From NCBI RefSeq assembly GCF_002723455.1, contig NZ_PDUS01000007.1, forward strand, positions 124,518-188,517: a stretch of 64,000 nucleotides of DNA, given 5' to 3'. Every line of letters starts with the position of its first letter. The stretch's first letter is position 1. The notes under the pieces were generated by a model, which was not told the DNA's origin, searched no databases, and saw only the letters and a program-made list of their open reading frames with translations. Origin of the DNA: Pseudoalteromonas sp. 3D05. GTDB taxonomy: Bacteria > Pseudomonadota > Gammaproteobacteria > Enterobacterales > Alteromonadaceae. A program made the translations under genes and the position numbers. Shown here one piece after another: positions 27,116 through 35,641 of this stretch.

Positions 27116-27269
27116 TATTATTATTCCTTGTAGGTACAAATCTTAAGGCTATTAATACCTTATTATGTAGGTAGAATAAAGCATAATCAGTATCTGCACA
27201 CGACAATAATGTAACAACCTATTAACGTGCGGGTTTTAATTGAATAATAAATGGAATGAGGCAGAAATA

Positions 27270-28163
27270 ATGATCAGCACTGAGCGAAAAATAGATGAAT
27301 TAGTTCTGGGGTTTTGGCGATTACTTGATTGGCAAATTTCACCGCAGCAATGCTTAACTTTTCTCGAGCAAGCGATTGAAGCGGGTATAACAGAGACTGA
27401 TCACGCCGATATTTACGGACAATATGGTTGCGAGGCAGAGTTTGGTAAAGCCTTGGCATTAAAGCCAAGTATTCGTGATGACATTAAAATAATTACTAAG
27501 TGTGGTATTAAACCTGCTTTTCCTGGTTTAGGTCTTGAGGGGAAAGCCAATCACTATGACTCAAGTGCACAACATATTATTGCTTCTGCGCAGCAATCAC
27601 TTAAGCACTTTAATACAGACCGATTAGATGTATTGCTAATCCATCGTCCTGATTATTTAATGCATGCCGATGAAATGGCACACGCCTTTAATACCTTAAA
27701 GCAAAATGGTGATGTGTTGGAATTTGGCGTGTCTAACTTTACCCCTTCACAATTGAGCTTGTTGCAGTCACGCCTAGACTTTGACTTAGTGACTAACCAG
27801 ATTGAATGCTCACCCTATGAATTGAAAGCCCTTGATGATGGCACTTTAGATCAATGCCAGCTGCTTGATATTAAACCCATGTTTTGGTCGCCGCTTGCTG
27901 GCGGGCGTTTGTTTTCAGACAGCGATGAAAAAGCAATACGTTTACGCCATGTGCTTGAGCAAGTTGCGAGTGAAATTGGCGCAAGTTCGATTGATCAAGT
28001 GGTTTACGCATGGTTACTAATGCACCCAAGCGCGCCATCGGTAGTGCTCGGTACAGGCAACATTAAACGTATTGAATCGGCAGTAGCCGCCAAGCAGTTA
28101 AAACTAACCCGCGAGCAGTGGTACCGAATTTGGCAGGGCTCTACAGGGCACAGCGTGCCGTAA
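27270..28163 (+). CDS. Aldo/keto reductase, YdhF-like
   Basis: A 297-aa cytoplasmic NADPH-dependent oxidoreductase. The ATG at 27270 is preceded by GAGG; a TTG 30 bases earlier is in frame but not supported. The catalytic tetrad is visible: Asp44, Tyr49 (DHADIYG), Lys77 (IITKCG) and His125 (LLIHRPD). Also present is GVSNFTPSQL and a C-terminal cofactor motif VVLGTGNIKRIESA. Length and order match E. coli YdhF. Known: such enzymes reduce aldehydes, sugars or ketones, but the substrate of YdhF-type enzymes is unclear. The gene is divergent from the Yip1 gene, sharing a 150-base promoter gap. Confidence 0.88.
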   Translation: MISTERKIDELVLGFWRLLDWQISPQQCLTFLEQAIEAGITETDHADIYGQYGCEAEFGKALALKPSIRDDIKIITKCGIKPAFPGLGLEGKANHYDSSAQHIIASAQQSLKHFNTDRLDVLLIHRPDYLMHADEMAHAFNTLKQNGDVLEFGVSNFTPSQLSLLQSRLDFDLVTNQIECSPYELKALDDGTLDQCQLLDIKPMFWSPLAGGRLFSDSDEKAIRLRHVLEQVASEIGASSIDQVVYAWLLMHPSAPSVVLGTGNIKRIESAVAAKQLKLTREQWYRIWQGSTGHSVP

Positions 28164-28485
28164 TAATATCTGCTCATATAGCTTTACAAGTTTGAGTTAA
28201 TCTTACACCGCTATATGAGCGATAAAAGCACCGTTACTTATTATCGTAATTTATGCAGTCAGTTTGGCTCATTTAGTTTTATTAAATATGATAGTTACCA
28301 CCCCTCAGTTACGAGTGTTAGAATCCATAACGCTGAATCATAATTAACTAATTGTTTACAAAAATGCATTTAATGGATAATGTTAATATGTTGTCATATA
28401 TAGATATTTATCGGTTGATAGAACTGTATATGTCGTAGACGAAAAATTTATGTACTCATTTAAATTAAACATATAGGGATATTTT
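28164..28485 (+). other. Intergenic region with an 11-bp inverted repeat
   Basis: About 320 AT-rich bases without a gene. GCTCATATAGC at 28172-28182 and GCTATATGAGC at 28210-28220 form a perfect 11-bp inverted pair with a 27-base loop, just after the aldo/keto reductase stop. It has no T run, so it is either a weak 3' hairpin or a protein-binding site. No promoter was recognised. Confidence 0.5.
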
Positions 28486-28863
28486 ATGAAAACACTCTTA
28501 CTTATTTTCTTTTCAATCTTGGTTTTAGGTTGTACTTCAACCCCTGAAGTGGCTTTGAACCAAAAGCCAGTAGAGGTAACCAATGACAATGTTGGTAAAT
28601 ACTGGGTACTAAAAAATAAAAAATTTAGTGTTAATTTACCTCTAAGACGAGCACCAGAAAAACTTGAAGAAGGGCATGTTACTTTACGTTTTCTCATAGA
28701 CTCCAATGGCAACACATTTGACCCTGAAATCATCGAATCAGTACCTGAAGGTCTATGGGATAATGCCGGGGTTGAAGCGATGTCAAAACAAGATTTTATT
28801 CCTGCTGAATCCAATACTCAAAACATTCCTGTGTATTTCACTCAGACGATATTTTTTAAGTAA
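28486..28863 (+). CDS. Small lipoprotein with a TonB C-terminal-like domain
   Basis: A 125-aa protein with lipobox LVLGC (lipidated Cys16) after a short signal. From about residue 60 it follows the TonB_C pattern: EGHVTLRFLIDSNGNTFDPEIIESVPEG, then (after a helix with AGVEAMSKQDFIPAES) a final strand. Quoted in parts: HVTLRFLIDSNGNTF and AGVEAMSKQDFIPA. Known: TonB_C domains bind outer membrane receptors, but without the membrane anchor helix and proline-rich spacer this cannot work as a normal TonB. It may be a periplasmic protein using the fold for another task. The start is supported by AGGGATATTTT. A similar-type gene follows at 29076. Confidence 0.68.
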   Translation: MKTLLLIFFSILVLGCTSTPEVALNQKPVEVTNDNVGKYWVLKNKKFSVNLPLRRAPEKLEEGHVTLRFLIDSNGNTFDPEIIESVPEGLWDNAGVEAMSKQDFIPAESNTQNIPVYFTQTIFFK

Positions 28864-29075
28864 AGCACGTAGAGGGCCCTCATTGGCTTGGCGTTGCTAT
28901 ATATTATTGTCTCTTAGTGATGAATTTAAGGTGAAAACTACCTGCGGCACAGCCTTTGGTGCTAGAAACAGTGCTGTTGTCTGATGGCGCTATTAACTGA
29001 CACAAGGTGTTGTTATCAGTCGCCAAAATGAGATAGGGCAGGTTGTTATGTGGATATTCCAACAATGGAGTGTAT

Positions 29076-29513
29076 ATGAAAATTTCTTTATTAATCCCTG
29101 TTTTCTTAGCCTTTGCCAGTACAGGTGCAGTAGCTAAAAATAAAACTACTTATGCAGACATACAGGTTACAAATGTAGACCCTACCAGTGACTTTATTTG
29201 GCAGCGTGCAAATCAAAATACGCCTAAATATCCAGTTGAGCTTGCTCGCTCTGGAATAAGAGGCTGCGCTGTTTTGGTCTTTGATATCACTGATTCGGGA
29301 AAAACTGAGAATGTTGAGGTTATTAGTACATTGCCTAATAAGCACATAGGTAAATATTCTCGCAAAATGTTGAAAAAATGGGAGTGGGTACCTGCAGCAA
29401 CAGTGACGGCTCCAGAAAAGAGAATCTTAAGGTTAGATTTTTGTATGGGTGGTGAATCTATTGAGCAGGCTGAACAGGCTTGTAAACAACAAGCAAAATT
29501 AGCATGTAACTAA
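29076..29513 (+). CDS. Secreted protein with a TonB C-terminal-like domain
   Basis: A 145-aa protein. The ATG at 29076 has GGAG upstream; a TTG at 29043 in the same frame is unlikely. A signal peptide ends at about residue 21 (STGAVA-KNK). The mature part contains NTPKYPVELARSGIRGCAVL then FDITDSGKTENVEVIST and YSRKMLKKWEWVPA, the TonB_C pattern with the typical W-x-x-x-P. Four cysteines near the C terminus and one earlier may form disulfides in the periplasm. Function unknown; together with the preceding lipoprotein it makes a pair of anchorless TonB_C proteins. Confidence 0.68.
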   Translation: MKISLLIPVFLAFASTGAVAKNKTTYADIQVTNVDPTSDFIWQRANQNTPKYPVELARSGIRGCAVLVFDITDSGKTENVEVISTLPNKHIGKYSRKMLKKWEWVPAATVTAPEKRILRLDFCMGGESIEQAEQACKQQAKLACN

Positions 29514-29550
29514 TTAAAGGTAGATGGCGCCTATTTTCTGGGGCAAAAAT

Positions 29551-29607
29551 AAAAACTAACAGTTGGCTTGCCTATTGCGCAGATTAACGAGGCAACGGTT
29601 AGTTTTT
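29551..29607 (+). terminator. Probable terminator after the TonB_C protein gene
   Basis: AAAAACTAAC (29551-29560) pairs with GTTAGTTTTT (29598-29607), extended inward by partial pairing around a long loop, and closed by the T run. It lies 38 bases after the stop at 29513. Confidence 0.6.
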
Positions 29608-29646
29608 GCTTAGTTTAGCAAATACCGCCAAAAAATAGTGTGCATT

Positions 29647-30027
29647 ATGACAACATGTAAAAAATGCAAAAGCAAAATCGTACCTAAATTAGTCGGTTCA
29701 GGTAAATCTGCCGCTTATTTTTGCCCGTTTTGTGGCGCTTCTCAAAGCCGGTTTGGGCTGAAAGAGTACTATCTTATATTTATAGCTCTACTGTTGTTGT
29801 GGTTTGCCGCTTTTTTAAATCATCATATCGGTGCTGGAAATGTTATATGGTCACCGTTAATGCAAAACTCGTTATTGCTGGTATTGGCTTCTATTGCAGG
29901 TTTGATTTTTACTTTCTATCAAGTTTTGAAAAAACACAAAGGACATTGGAAGCTTTTTAATTTCTTGGCTTTTATAGGACTGGTTTTGTCTATAGCGCTG
30001 TCAGCATCCCAAGTTTGGGGGTTATAA
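29647..30027 (+). CDS. Zinc-ribbon membrane protein of unknown function
   Basis: A protein of about 126 aa. The N terminus carries two CxxC pairs (TCKKCKSK and YFCPFCGAS), a zinc-ribbon about 25 residues apart. Three hydrophobic helices follow: YYLIFIALLLLWFAAFL, NSLLLVLASIAGLIFTFY and FNFLAFIGLVLSIALSA. No family could be named. The start is uncertain: ATG at 29647 is used, but a GTG at 29638 is in frame and neither has a strong ribosome site. The gene stands alone between the preceding terminator and the S9 peptidase gene. Confidence 0.62.
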   Translation: MTTCKKCKSKIVPKLVGSGKSAAYFCPFCGASQSRFGLKEYYLIFIALLLLWFAAFLNHHIGAGNVIWSPLMQNSLLLVLASIAGLIFTFYQVLKKHKGHWKLFNFLAFIGLVLSIALSASQVWGL

Positions 30028-30116
30028 AAAGAGGGAGTCAGTTAATCGCGACTTTCTTTTAACTTGTGCCTATTTTATGTAGCATAATCGAGTCTAATTT
30101 TTAAAGGAGTTTCGCC

Positions 30117-32018
30117 ATGTTGCGAACAGTGTTATCTGTAAGCTTGGGATTAGCGGTCAGTATGGGCGCATATGCCAGCGATGTAATGACCCCAGAAAAG
30201 CTTTGGCAAGTAAAGCGCGTCAGTGCGTTGGGTTTAAATCAAGACAAAACCCATGTGATTTATAAAGTAACCACGCCAAGTGTTGAAAGCAACGACTTCA
30301 ATAGCAAAGTTTACCAAGTGCCACTTAAAGGCGGTGAATCTCAGTTATTAGAAGCCTACCAAGGCCTTTTGATTGATCGCAGTATATCCCCTGATGGCAG
30401 TAAAAAACTGTTTCATGAAAAAGTGAAACTAGAAAACGTATTAGCATCCGATAGATATAAAGAACTTGGTCAGGCAAATGCGTATGTGTTTGATGACTTA
30501 AACTATCGCCACTGGGATACATGGAAAGACGGCAGTTTTAAGCATGTATTTTATCAAGATTTAAAAAGCGAAGAAAAAGTCGACATCATGAAGGGTATGG
30601 CGTTCGACAGCCCAACGTCACCATTTGGTGGGGCTGCTGATTATACCTGGGGTCCAAAAGGTGAAAATATTTACTATGTGAGCAAAAAGTTCACAGGCAC
30701 TGAGTATGTAAAAAGCACCAATACCGATATTTATCGTTATAACCTGGCGAGCAAAAAGACCACAAACATCACACAAAGTAATTTAGGTTATGATAAATAT
30801 CCCGCGTTCTCGCCAAAGGGTCATTTAGCGTGGTTGCAAATGGATGAGCCAGGCAATGAAGCGGATAAGAACGATATCATTGTTAAAGTTAAAAACCGTG
30901 AATTTAACTTAACAGCGCACTGGGATGGCACAGTAAACAGCTTTAAATGGAGCAATGACGGTAAGCATATTTATTTTGTGGCGCCAACTGATGGCACAAT
31001 TCAGCTATTTCAAGTCTCTGTAAATACGAAAACCAAAGCCAAGCCTAAAATAAAACAGCTGACTAATGGCCAGTTTGATGTAAACAGCATTGTTGCGGTA
31101 TTAGATAATCAATTAGTGGTTACGCGTAACAGCATGAATGCCGCAAGAGAAATTTACCGACTTGATTTAAAGAGCAAAAAACTGGTTGCATTGACCAAAG
31201 AGAACAACGCGTTTTATGCCAGCCTTGATTTGCCGAATGTTGAAAAACGTATGGTAAAAACTAAAGACGGTCAAGACATGCTCACATGGGTTATTTACCC
31301 GCCTAATTTCGATAAAAGCAAAAAATACCCAACCTTATTGTATTTACAAGGCGGTCCTCAGTCTGCACTTTCGCAGTTTTACTCTTTTCGTTGGAACTTC
31401 CAAGTAATGGCCTCGCAAGGCTATATTGTGGTGGCACCTAACCGCCGTGGTATGCCAGGTCATGGTGTTAAATGGAATGAAGACATAAGCCAAGATTGGG
31501 GTGGTAAGGTAATGCAAGATTACCTTAATGCTATTGATGATGTGGCAAAAGAATCCTATGTTGATACCTCACGTATTGGTGCAATTGGCGCAAGTTATGG
31601 CGGTTACTCTGCATTTTATTTAGCAGGTAATCACGATGGCCGCTTTAAAACCTTTATTGCCCACTGTGGAATTTTTGATTTACGTAGCATGTACGGCACA
31701 ACTGAAGAGTTATTTTTTGTAAATAACGAATTAGGTGGCGCTTACTGGGAAGAAAATGCCGCGACTAAAAAGTCATATGGCCAATTTAACCCAATAAGCT
31801 ATGTAGATAAGTGGGATGCCCCGATGTTTGTGATTCACGGTGGTAAAGATTACCGTGTACCGCTAGAGCAAGGCATTGCCGCTTTTCAGGCTGCAAAATT
31901 ACGTGGTTTGCAGAGCCGCTTTTTATACTTCCCTGAAGAAAACCACTGGGTGCTGACACCGCAAAACGGGATTGTATGGCAACGTGAATTCTTTAAGTGG
32001 TTAGATGAGACCCTTTAA
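30117..32018 (+). CDS. Secreted S9-family (prolyl oligopeptidase-like) peptidase
   Basis: A 633-aa serine peptidase with a signal peptide cleaved near residue 21 (AYA-SDV). The N-terminal about 360 residues form a beta-propeller with repeats such as WSNDGKHIYFVAP. The C-terminal alpha/beta-hydrolase carries the catalytic triad Ser493 (GASYGGY), Asp578 (HGGKDYRVP) and His610 (EENHW). This order (nucleophile-acid-His) and the LQGGPQSA oxyanion turn are typical of dipeptidyl aminopeptidase/acylaminoacyl peptidases. Known: they trim short peptides, here probably in the periplasm. It has a clear AAAGGAG ribosome site and a terminator behind it, so it is a single-gene unit. Confidence 0.93.
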   Translation: MLRTVLSVSLGLAVSMGAYASDVMTPEKLWQVKRVSALGLNQDKTHVIYKVTTPSVESNDFNSKVYQVPLKGGESQLLEAYQGLLIDRSISPDGSKKLFHEKVKLENVLASDRYKELGQANAYVFDDLNYRHWDTWKDGSFKHVFYQDLKSEEKVDIMKGMAFDSPTSPFGGAADYTWGPKGENIYYVSKKFTGTEYVKSTNTDIYRYNLASKKTTNITQSNLGYDKYPAFSPKGHLAWLQMDEPGNEADKNDIIVKVKNREFNLTAHWDGTVNSFKWSNDGKHIYFVAPTDGTIQLFQVSVNTKTKAKPKIKQLTNGQFDVNSIVAVLDNQLVVTRNSMNAAREIYRLDLKSKKLVALTKENNAFYASLDLPNVEKRMVKTKDGQDMLTWVIYPPNFDKSKKYPTLLYLQGGPQSALSQFYSFRWNFQVMASQGYIVVAPNRRGMPGHGVKWNEDISQDWGGKVMQDYLNAIDDVAKESYVDTSRIGAIGASYGGYSAFYLAGNHDGRFKTFIAHCGIFDLRSMYGTTEELFFVNNELGGAYWEENAATKKSYGQFNPISYVDKWDAPMFVIHGGKDYRVPLEQGIAAFQAAKLRGLQSRFLYFPEENHWVLTPQNGIVWQREFFKWLDETL

Positions 32019-32034
32019 CTAAACAGTGATAAAT

Positions 32035-32073
32035 AAAGCCAGTACGTGAAAATTTGCGCACTGGCTTTTTTTA
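32035..32073 (+). terminator. Terminator after the S9 peptidase gene
   Basis: AAAGCCAGT (32035-32043) pairs with ACTGGCTTT (32060-32068) around a 16-base loop, followed by TTTT. It is 16 bases after the stop codon. Confidence 0.88.
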
Positions 32074-32131
32074 CTTAAGCCTACTCGTTAAGGCAAACAC
32101 CAGTCACAGTGAATACTACTAAGGAGTATCT

Positions 32132-32425
32132 ATGTTCGCAGTCATATTTAGGGCAAAACCGGGAATTCAAGATGATGAATACGGTAAAACAGTCACAAAA
32201 ATGAGAGAGCTTGCATTTGAAAAGTACGGCTGTTTGGATTTTGTTGCTGTGACAGAGGGCGATCAAGAAATTGCAATTTCGTACTGGGAAAGTGAAGAAG
32301 CAATCAAAAATTGGAAGCGTGATCCAGAGCACGCGCTAGCCCAAGGCGTTGGCCGTTCTAAGTGGTATGAGTCATACAGTGTGCAAGTGGTAGAAATAAA
32401 ACGTGAGTACACGTTTAACGCATAA
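32132..32425 (+). CDS. Antibiotic biosynthesis monooxygenase (ABM)-like protein
   Basis: A 97-aa protein with AAGGAG at an ideal distance from the ATG. The sequence MFAVIFRAKPG, then MRELAFEKYGCLDF, IAISYWESEEAIKNW and HALAQGVGRSKWYESYSVQV follows the ABM dimeric alpha-beta barrel pattern. Known: such small proteins act as monooxygenases on quinone-like compounds, as heme degraders or as unknown helpers. No cofactor-specific residue marks the activity here. It is convergent with the M24 peptidase gene, and a symmetric hairpin (32470-32504) lies between them. Confidence 0.8.
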   Translation: MFAVIFRAKPGIQDDEYGKTVTKMRELAFEKYGCLDFVAVTEGDQEIAISYWESEEAIKNWKRDPEHALAQGVGRSKWYESYSVQVVEIKREYTFNA

Positions 32426-32469
32426 CGTACGTTTTCTCTCCATTAACTAAATTAAGTGAAAGGAATGTC

Positions 32470-32504
32470 AGGTCTTTTTTGTAGCTTTTGCTTTAAAAAG
32501 ACCT
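32470..32504. terminator. Symmetric hairpin between convergent genes
   Basis: AGGTCTTTTT (32470-32479) pairs with AAAAAGACCT (32495-32504), a perfect 10-bp stem with a 15-base loop, sited between the ABM gene and the M24 peptidase gene. Neither side has a T run beyond the stem, so termination strength is uncertain. Confidence 0.55.
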
Positions 32505-32528
32505 AACCATCAACGGCTAAAAGTGCGC

Positions 32529-33872
32529 TTAATCGACAAGCAGTAATTCGGTTTGTCGACCATTTAAATACCACACGCCGGTTTTATCGAAAATGGCGTC
32601 TTCTTCTAGCATAATTCTAATTTCTTTATGCCACGGTTTGATAAACACCGCATTGTTAAGTTCAATTGAATAAGCGGTGTTTAAATGCAGTGGATAATCA
32701 CCATCCCCCGGCACGCCTTGTTGTGAATCCCACATACCTAATGTAGTGCCAGCTGCGTGGCCATGATAGCCAAGCGGATGCGTATAAATATTAGGTTTTA
32801 AGCCCTTTGCAATGGCTTTTTCGCGGGCGGCTTTTAATACTTGGTTACCTGTTCTCCCTTCGCTAAATTCAGCGGTAAAAATATCTTGTAGTTTATTGCC
32901 TTTTTTTAACGCATCGACAAGGTAGTCGGGGGCTTGTGTTTCGTTAGGTTTTAACACATAGGCATGTTGTTGTGTGTCGGTGTTTAAGCGCAAATACGTA
33001 ATACCAAAATCGACATGCAGTAAATCACCTGCTTGAATCACATTATCGGCATAGCCATTGGTAAAGCTGTCTTCGTGATCGAATGATTTACTGTCGGCGC
33101 GTTGTATTGCAATACTGGGGTGAAACCATGTTTGTAGTTTAAGGTCTTTTACGCGTTCTCTAAACCACCAGACTAAATCGTCGCTGGTTGTTTTGCCTAC
33201 CGTAATAACTTTGTTGGAAAAGCCTTCAGCAATAATCGCATGCGCAATCGCGACTATGTGTTTGTACATTTCTACTTCTTGAGGAATACGCTGCTCTAAC
33301 CAAGCAACAGCCAGCGGCTCGGCTGATATTATTTTATTTTTATAAGCACTTGGTAAGTTGGCCATTAAGGTATTGTAATCACCAAGCACTAAACCATCCG
33401 CATGGCCCCAATCGGTAGAGGTATTTAGTGCGATGTTACTTGGCTTGTAGCGTTCAATGATGTCATTAAGTGCTTGCCATTGGTTTGGCTGCGTTTTTTT
33501 ATCCCAGCCCTTTGTAAATACATTACCTATTTTATAAGGGGCGATAGCGTAGGCATCAACACCGCCTTGCTTATTTCGGGCAAACAGCAAAATAGTAGTG
33601 CGCCTTGCCGATAACCACGTTGCAGGCAGCATGGTTTTTAGTATCGGGTCTTCGTTGTATTCACGGCTAATAAGCAGCCACATATCAATGTTGTGTTGCT
33701 TCATTAGGCTGGGCATTAACGTGTTAACCCTGAGCTCGGTAATGTTATCGATAAACGCAGCGCGTTCTTTCATTGATAAAATAGTCGGCACGTTATTCCC
33801 CTTAGCTAAAGGGCTTAACACAAATGTGGTAAGTAAGCTTACGCAAAGTATGAGTTGTTTAGTAAGGCGCAT
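32529..33872 (-). CDS. Secreted M24-family metallopeptidase (Xaa-Pro aminopeptidase-like)
   Basis: A 447-aa peptidase with a signal peptide ending near residue 25 (PLAKG-NNV). The pita-bread domain keeps all five expected metal ligands: Asp in HVDFG, Asp in NTDTQ, His in GYHGHAAG, Glu in SIELN and Glu in MLEEDAIF. Known: M24B enzymes release the N-terminal residue before proline using two metal ions. Export is unusual enough to suggest that this enzyme works with the S9 peptidase on proline-rich peptides in the periplasm. The ribosome site is weak at the ATG at 33872. Some M24 homologues act on non-peptide substrates, so specificity is inferred. Confidence 0.87.
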   Translation of the reverse strand: MRLTKQLILCVSLLTTFVLSPLAKGNNVPTILSMKERAAFIDNITELRVNTLMPSLMKQHNIDMWLLISREYNEDPILKTMLPATWLSARRTTILLFARNKQGGVDAYAIAPYKIGNVFTKGWDKKTQPNQWQALNDIIERYKPSNIALNTSTDWGHADGLVLGDYNTLMANLPSAYKNKIISAEPLAVAWLEQRIPQEVEMYKHIVAIAHAIIAEGFSNKVITVGKTTSDDLVWWFRERVKDLKLQTWFHPSIAIQRADSKSFDHEDSFTNGYADNVIQAGDLLHVDFGITYLRLNTDTQQHAYVLKPNETQAPDYLVDALKKGNKLQDIFTAEFSEGRTGNQVLKAAREKAIAKGLKPNIYTHPLGYHGHAAGTTLGMWDSQQGVPGDGDYPLHLNTAYSIELNNAVFIKPWHKEIRIMLEEDAIFDKTGVWYLNGRQTELLLVD

Positions 33873-34025
33873 AATTGTTTTATTTTTAGGCTAGTTAATT
33901 TATAACATGCCTGAAGAGCTGCGATAAACAAACAATTTGAGATAAATCACGGGCAAGTGAGATAAGGGAGGAGTGTTTCTTTTATATCTTTATCTTCTTG
34001 AGTTCTATAAAGCAGATCTAAAAGC

Positions 34026-34051
34026 AATGAGCATCAAAATGAGTGCTCATT
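34026..34051 (-). terminator. Terminator of the small gene at 34063-34254
   Basis: AATGAGCA (34026-34033) pairs with TGCTCATT (34044-34051), and on the minus strand the stem is followed by GCTTTTA. It lies 12 bases after the stop of the small gene. Confidence 0.68.
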
Positions 34052-34062
34052 GACAGTGCCGC

Positions 34063-34254
34063 TTATTGCGCCGCAGCGAGTGCGCGGGCTCTAATATCAG
34101 CGGCAAAAGTTAAGCCTTTTTTAAAGCTTGCCTCAGCAGCATTGATTTCACTTGGTTCACCATTAGCAGCTAATACAGCATGGCTAAGTGCATTATATAA
34201 GTGAGTGATTTGCGCTTGATACGCCGATTCAATAGCCTGTTCAACAGTCGTCAT
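34063..34254 (-). CDS. Small conserved-looking protein of unknown function
   Basis: A 63-aa protein, acidic-alanine-rich and likely all helical (VEQAIESAYQAQITHLYNAL, then AEASFKKGLTFAADIRARAL). It has a good AAGGAAC ribosome site, a terminator-like hairpin after it, and no other gene overlapping. These features argue for a real gene rather than chance. No family was recognised, and no cysteines, signal or membrane segment are seen. Confidence 0.65.
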   Translation of the reverse strand: MTTVEQAIESAYQAQITHLYNALSHAVLAANGEPSEINAAEASFKKGLTFAADIRARALAAAQ

Positions 34255-34340
34255 TATTGTTCCTTATAATTAATTTGAATTTTCATTTTAAGGTACAGTT
34301 ATGAGGCATGCACGAAAAACTTTAACGCAGAACGTTTTAT

Positions 34341-34733
34341 GTGGCTGAAGCCATCTCCTACGGGGATTTGTACTTACGGCTTTATATCTTGTAGGTCTGG
34401 CTTTAGCCTGATAATGTGACGGGGTGAACCCCGATCTACAAAAGAACATGAATATCAAACCTCGGTGCGCTCGGTGGTGAAATTGCCTTTTTAAATAGAA
34501 TTCAGTGTAGGCTTTTTCGTGGCTGAAGCCATCTCCTACGGGTATATTTGGACTTACGGTTTTATGTCTTGTAGGTCTGGCTTTAGCCTGAGAAATGTGA
34601 CGGGGTAAACCCCGACCTACAAAAACAATCTCTGTGCAGCGCGAAGCGTCTCGGTGATCTCTGTGGTGAAATTTGTTTTTTTAATAGAGTTCGGTGTAGG
34701 ATTTTTCGTGGCTAAAGCCATCTCCTACGGGTT
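34341..34733. repeat. Tandem array of REP/BIME-like palindromic repeats
   Basis: A repeat unit of about 180-190 bases occurs at 34341 and 34519, with a truncated third copy at 34708-34733. Each unit holds three short stem-loops: one around GGCTGAAGCC (flanked by CCTAC), one around GGCTTTAGCC and one around CGGGGTGAACCCCG. The last two together are bounded by the inverted pair TTGTAG/CTACAA. The link sequences (GGTGAAATT, TTTTTAATAGA, TTCGTG) are also conserved between copies. A GTAG tetranucleotide next to each palindrome is the signature of REP sequences that are spread by RAYT transposases; none is present here. Confidence 0.8.
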
Positions 34734-34867
34734 GGGTTTTGAGGCGCTTATAACTTACCGCTTAAAGCCCTACCGCTTATGGCTTAAACATGCTGGGTTT
34801 CGCTTCGCTCTACCCAGCCTACTATGATTTAACGCCGAGCGGCTCATAAACTTACGACTGAAAGCTT
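34734..34867. other. Rest of the 34255-34867 intergenic region, with a further hairpin
   Basis: After the repeat array there is another stem-loop, GCTGGGT (34792-34798) with ACCCAGC (34812-34818), just downstream of the cysQ stop region when read on the plus strand. It contains a TTCGC-repeat loop and belongs to a family of intergenic palindromes common in gammaproteobacteria. It may act as the terminator of the cys operon, although it has no T run. Nothing else was seen. Confidence 0.5.
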
Positions 34868-35638
34868 TTACTCTTCTATCACACTCACAATAAAATACGG
34901 ATTTAAATATTCATCTTTGCTGTTGTAAAGCAAAGGGCTGCCGTCGAGTTTTGTGACTTTTGCGCCAGCTATTTCGGCAATGGCGTGGCCTGCACCTGTG
35001 TCCCATTCGCAGGTTGGGCCTAGGCGTGGGTATATATCAGCGCTGCCTTCGGCAACTAAGCACAATTTTAGTGAACTGCCTTTTGATACCATTTCAACGT
35101 CGTCAAAGCGTTTTACAAACTCAGCTAAATCAGGAGAAGGGTGAGAGCGGCTACCAACTACGCGAATTAACCCTTTATTAGGTTTAGTCGTCACTTTAAG
35201 CTCTATGCGTTCATCGCCTTTATCTTTAAATGCACCGATGGCCTCTGCGGCGAGGTAAGAAACGCCAAGAGCAGGGGCGTCTACCACGGCTAGCGTGGGT
35301 TTACCGTTTTCGATAAGTGCGATGTTTACTGTGAACTCACCGTTCTTTTTAATAAACTCTTTAGTGCCGTCTATTGGGTCAACTAACCAGTAGCGAGTCC
35401 AAGTTTGGCGGACATCCCAGCTGATATCAGCACTTTCTTCACTAAGTACTGGCACGTCAGGGGTTAAGTGTTTTAGGCCGTTGGCAATCACTTTATGAGC
35501 TGCTAGATCGGCGTCGGTTACTGGGCTTTCGTCGGCCTTGTACTCAACGTTAAAGTCTTTTTCATAAATCCCCATAATAGCATTACCGGCTTGGCGGGCG
35601 AGGATCAATACTTCTTCTAGCAGTTCCGTTTGGTTCAT
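34868..35638 (-). CDS. cysQ: 3'(2'),5'-bisphosphate nucleotidase
   Basis: A 256-aa cytoplasmic, magnesium-dependent, lithium-sensitive phosphatase. Metal ligands are in EES (about residue 66), WLVDPIDGTKEFI (about 84-96) and CEWDTGAGHA near 210, the three motifs of the inositol monophosphatase superfamily. The length is normal. Known: CysQ converts PAP, the by-product of PAPS reduction, to AMP and keeps PAP from inhibiting other enzymes. It is the last gene of the cys operon, 3 bases after cysC, which supports the identification against other members of the superfamily. Confidence 0.92.
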   Translation of the reverse strand: MNQTELLEEVLILARQAGNAIMGIYEKDFNVEYKADESPVTDADLAAHKVIANGLKHLTPDVPVLSEESADISWDVRQTWTRYWLVDPIDGTKEFIKKNGEFTVNIALIENGKPTLAVVDAPALGVSYLAAEAIGAFKDKGDERIELKVTTKPNKGLIRVVGSRSHPSPDLAEFVKRFDDVEMVSKGSSLKLCLVAEGSADIYPRLGPTCEWDTGAGHAIAEIAGAKVTKLDGSPLLYNSKDEYLNPYFIVSVIEE

Positions 35639-35641
35639 GAC

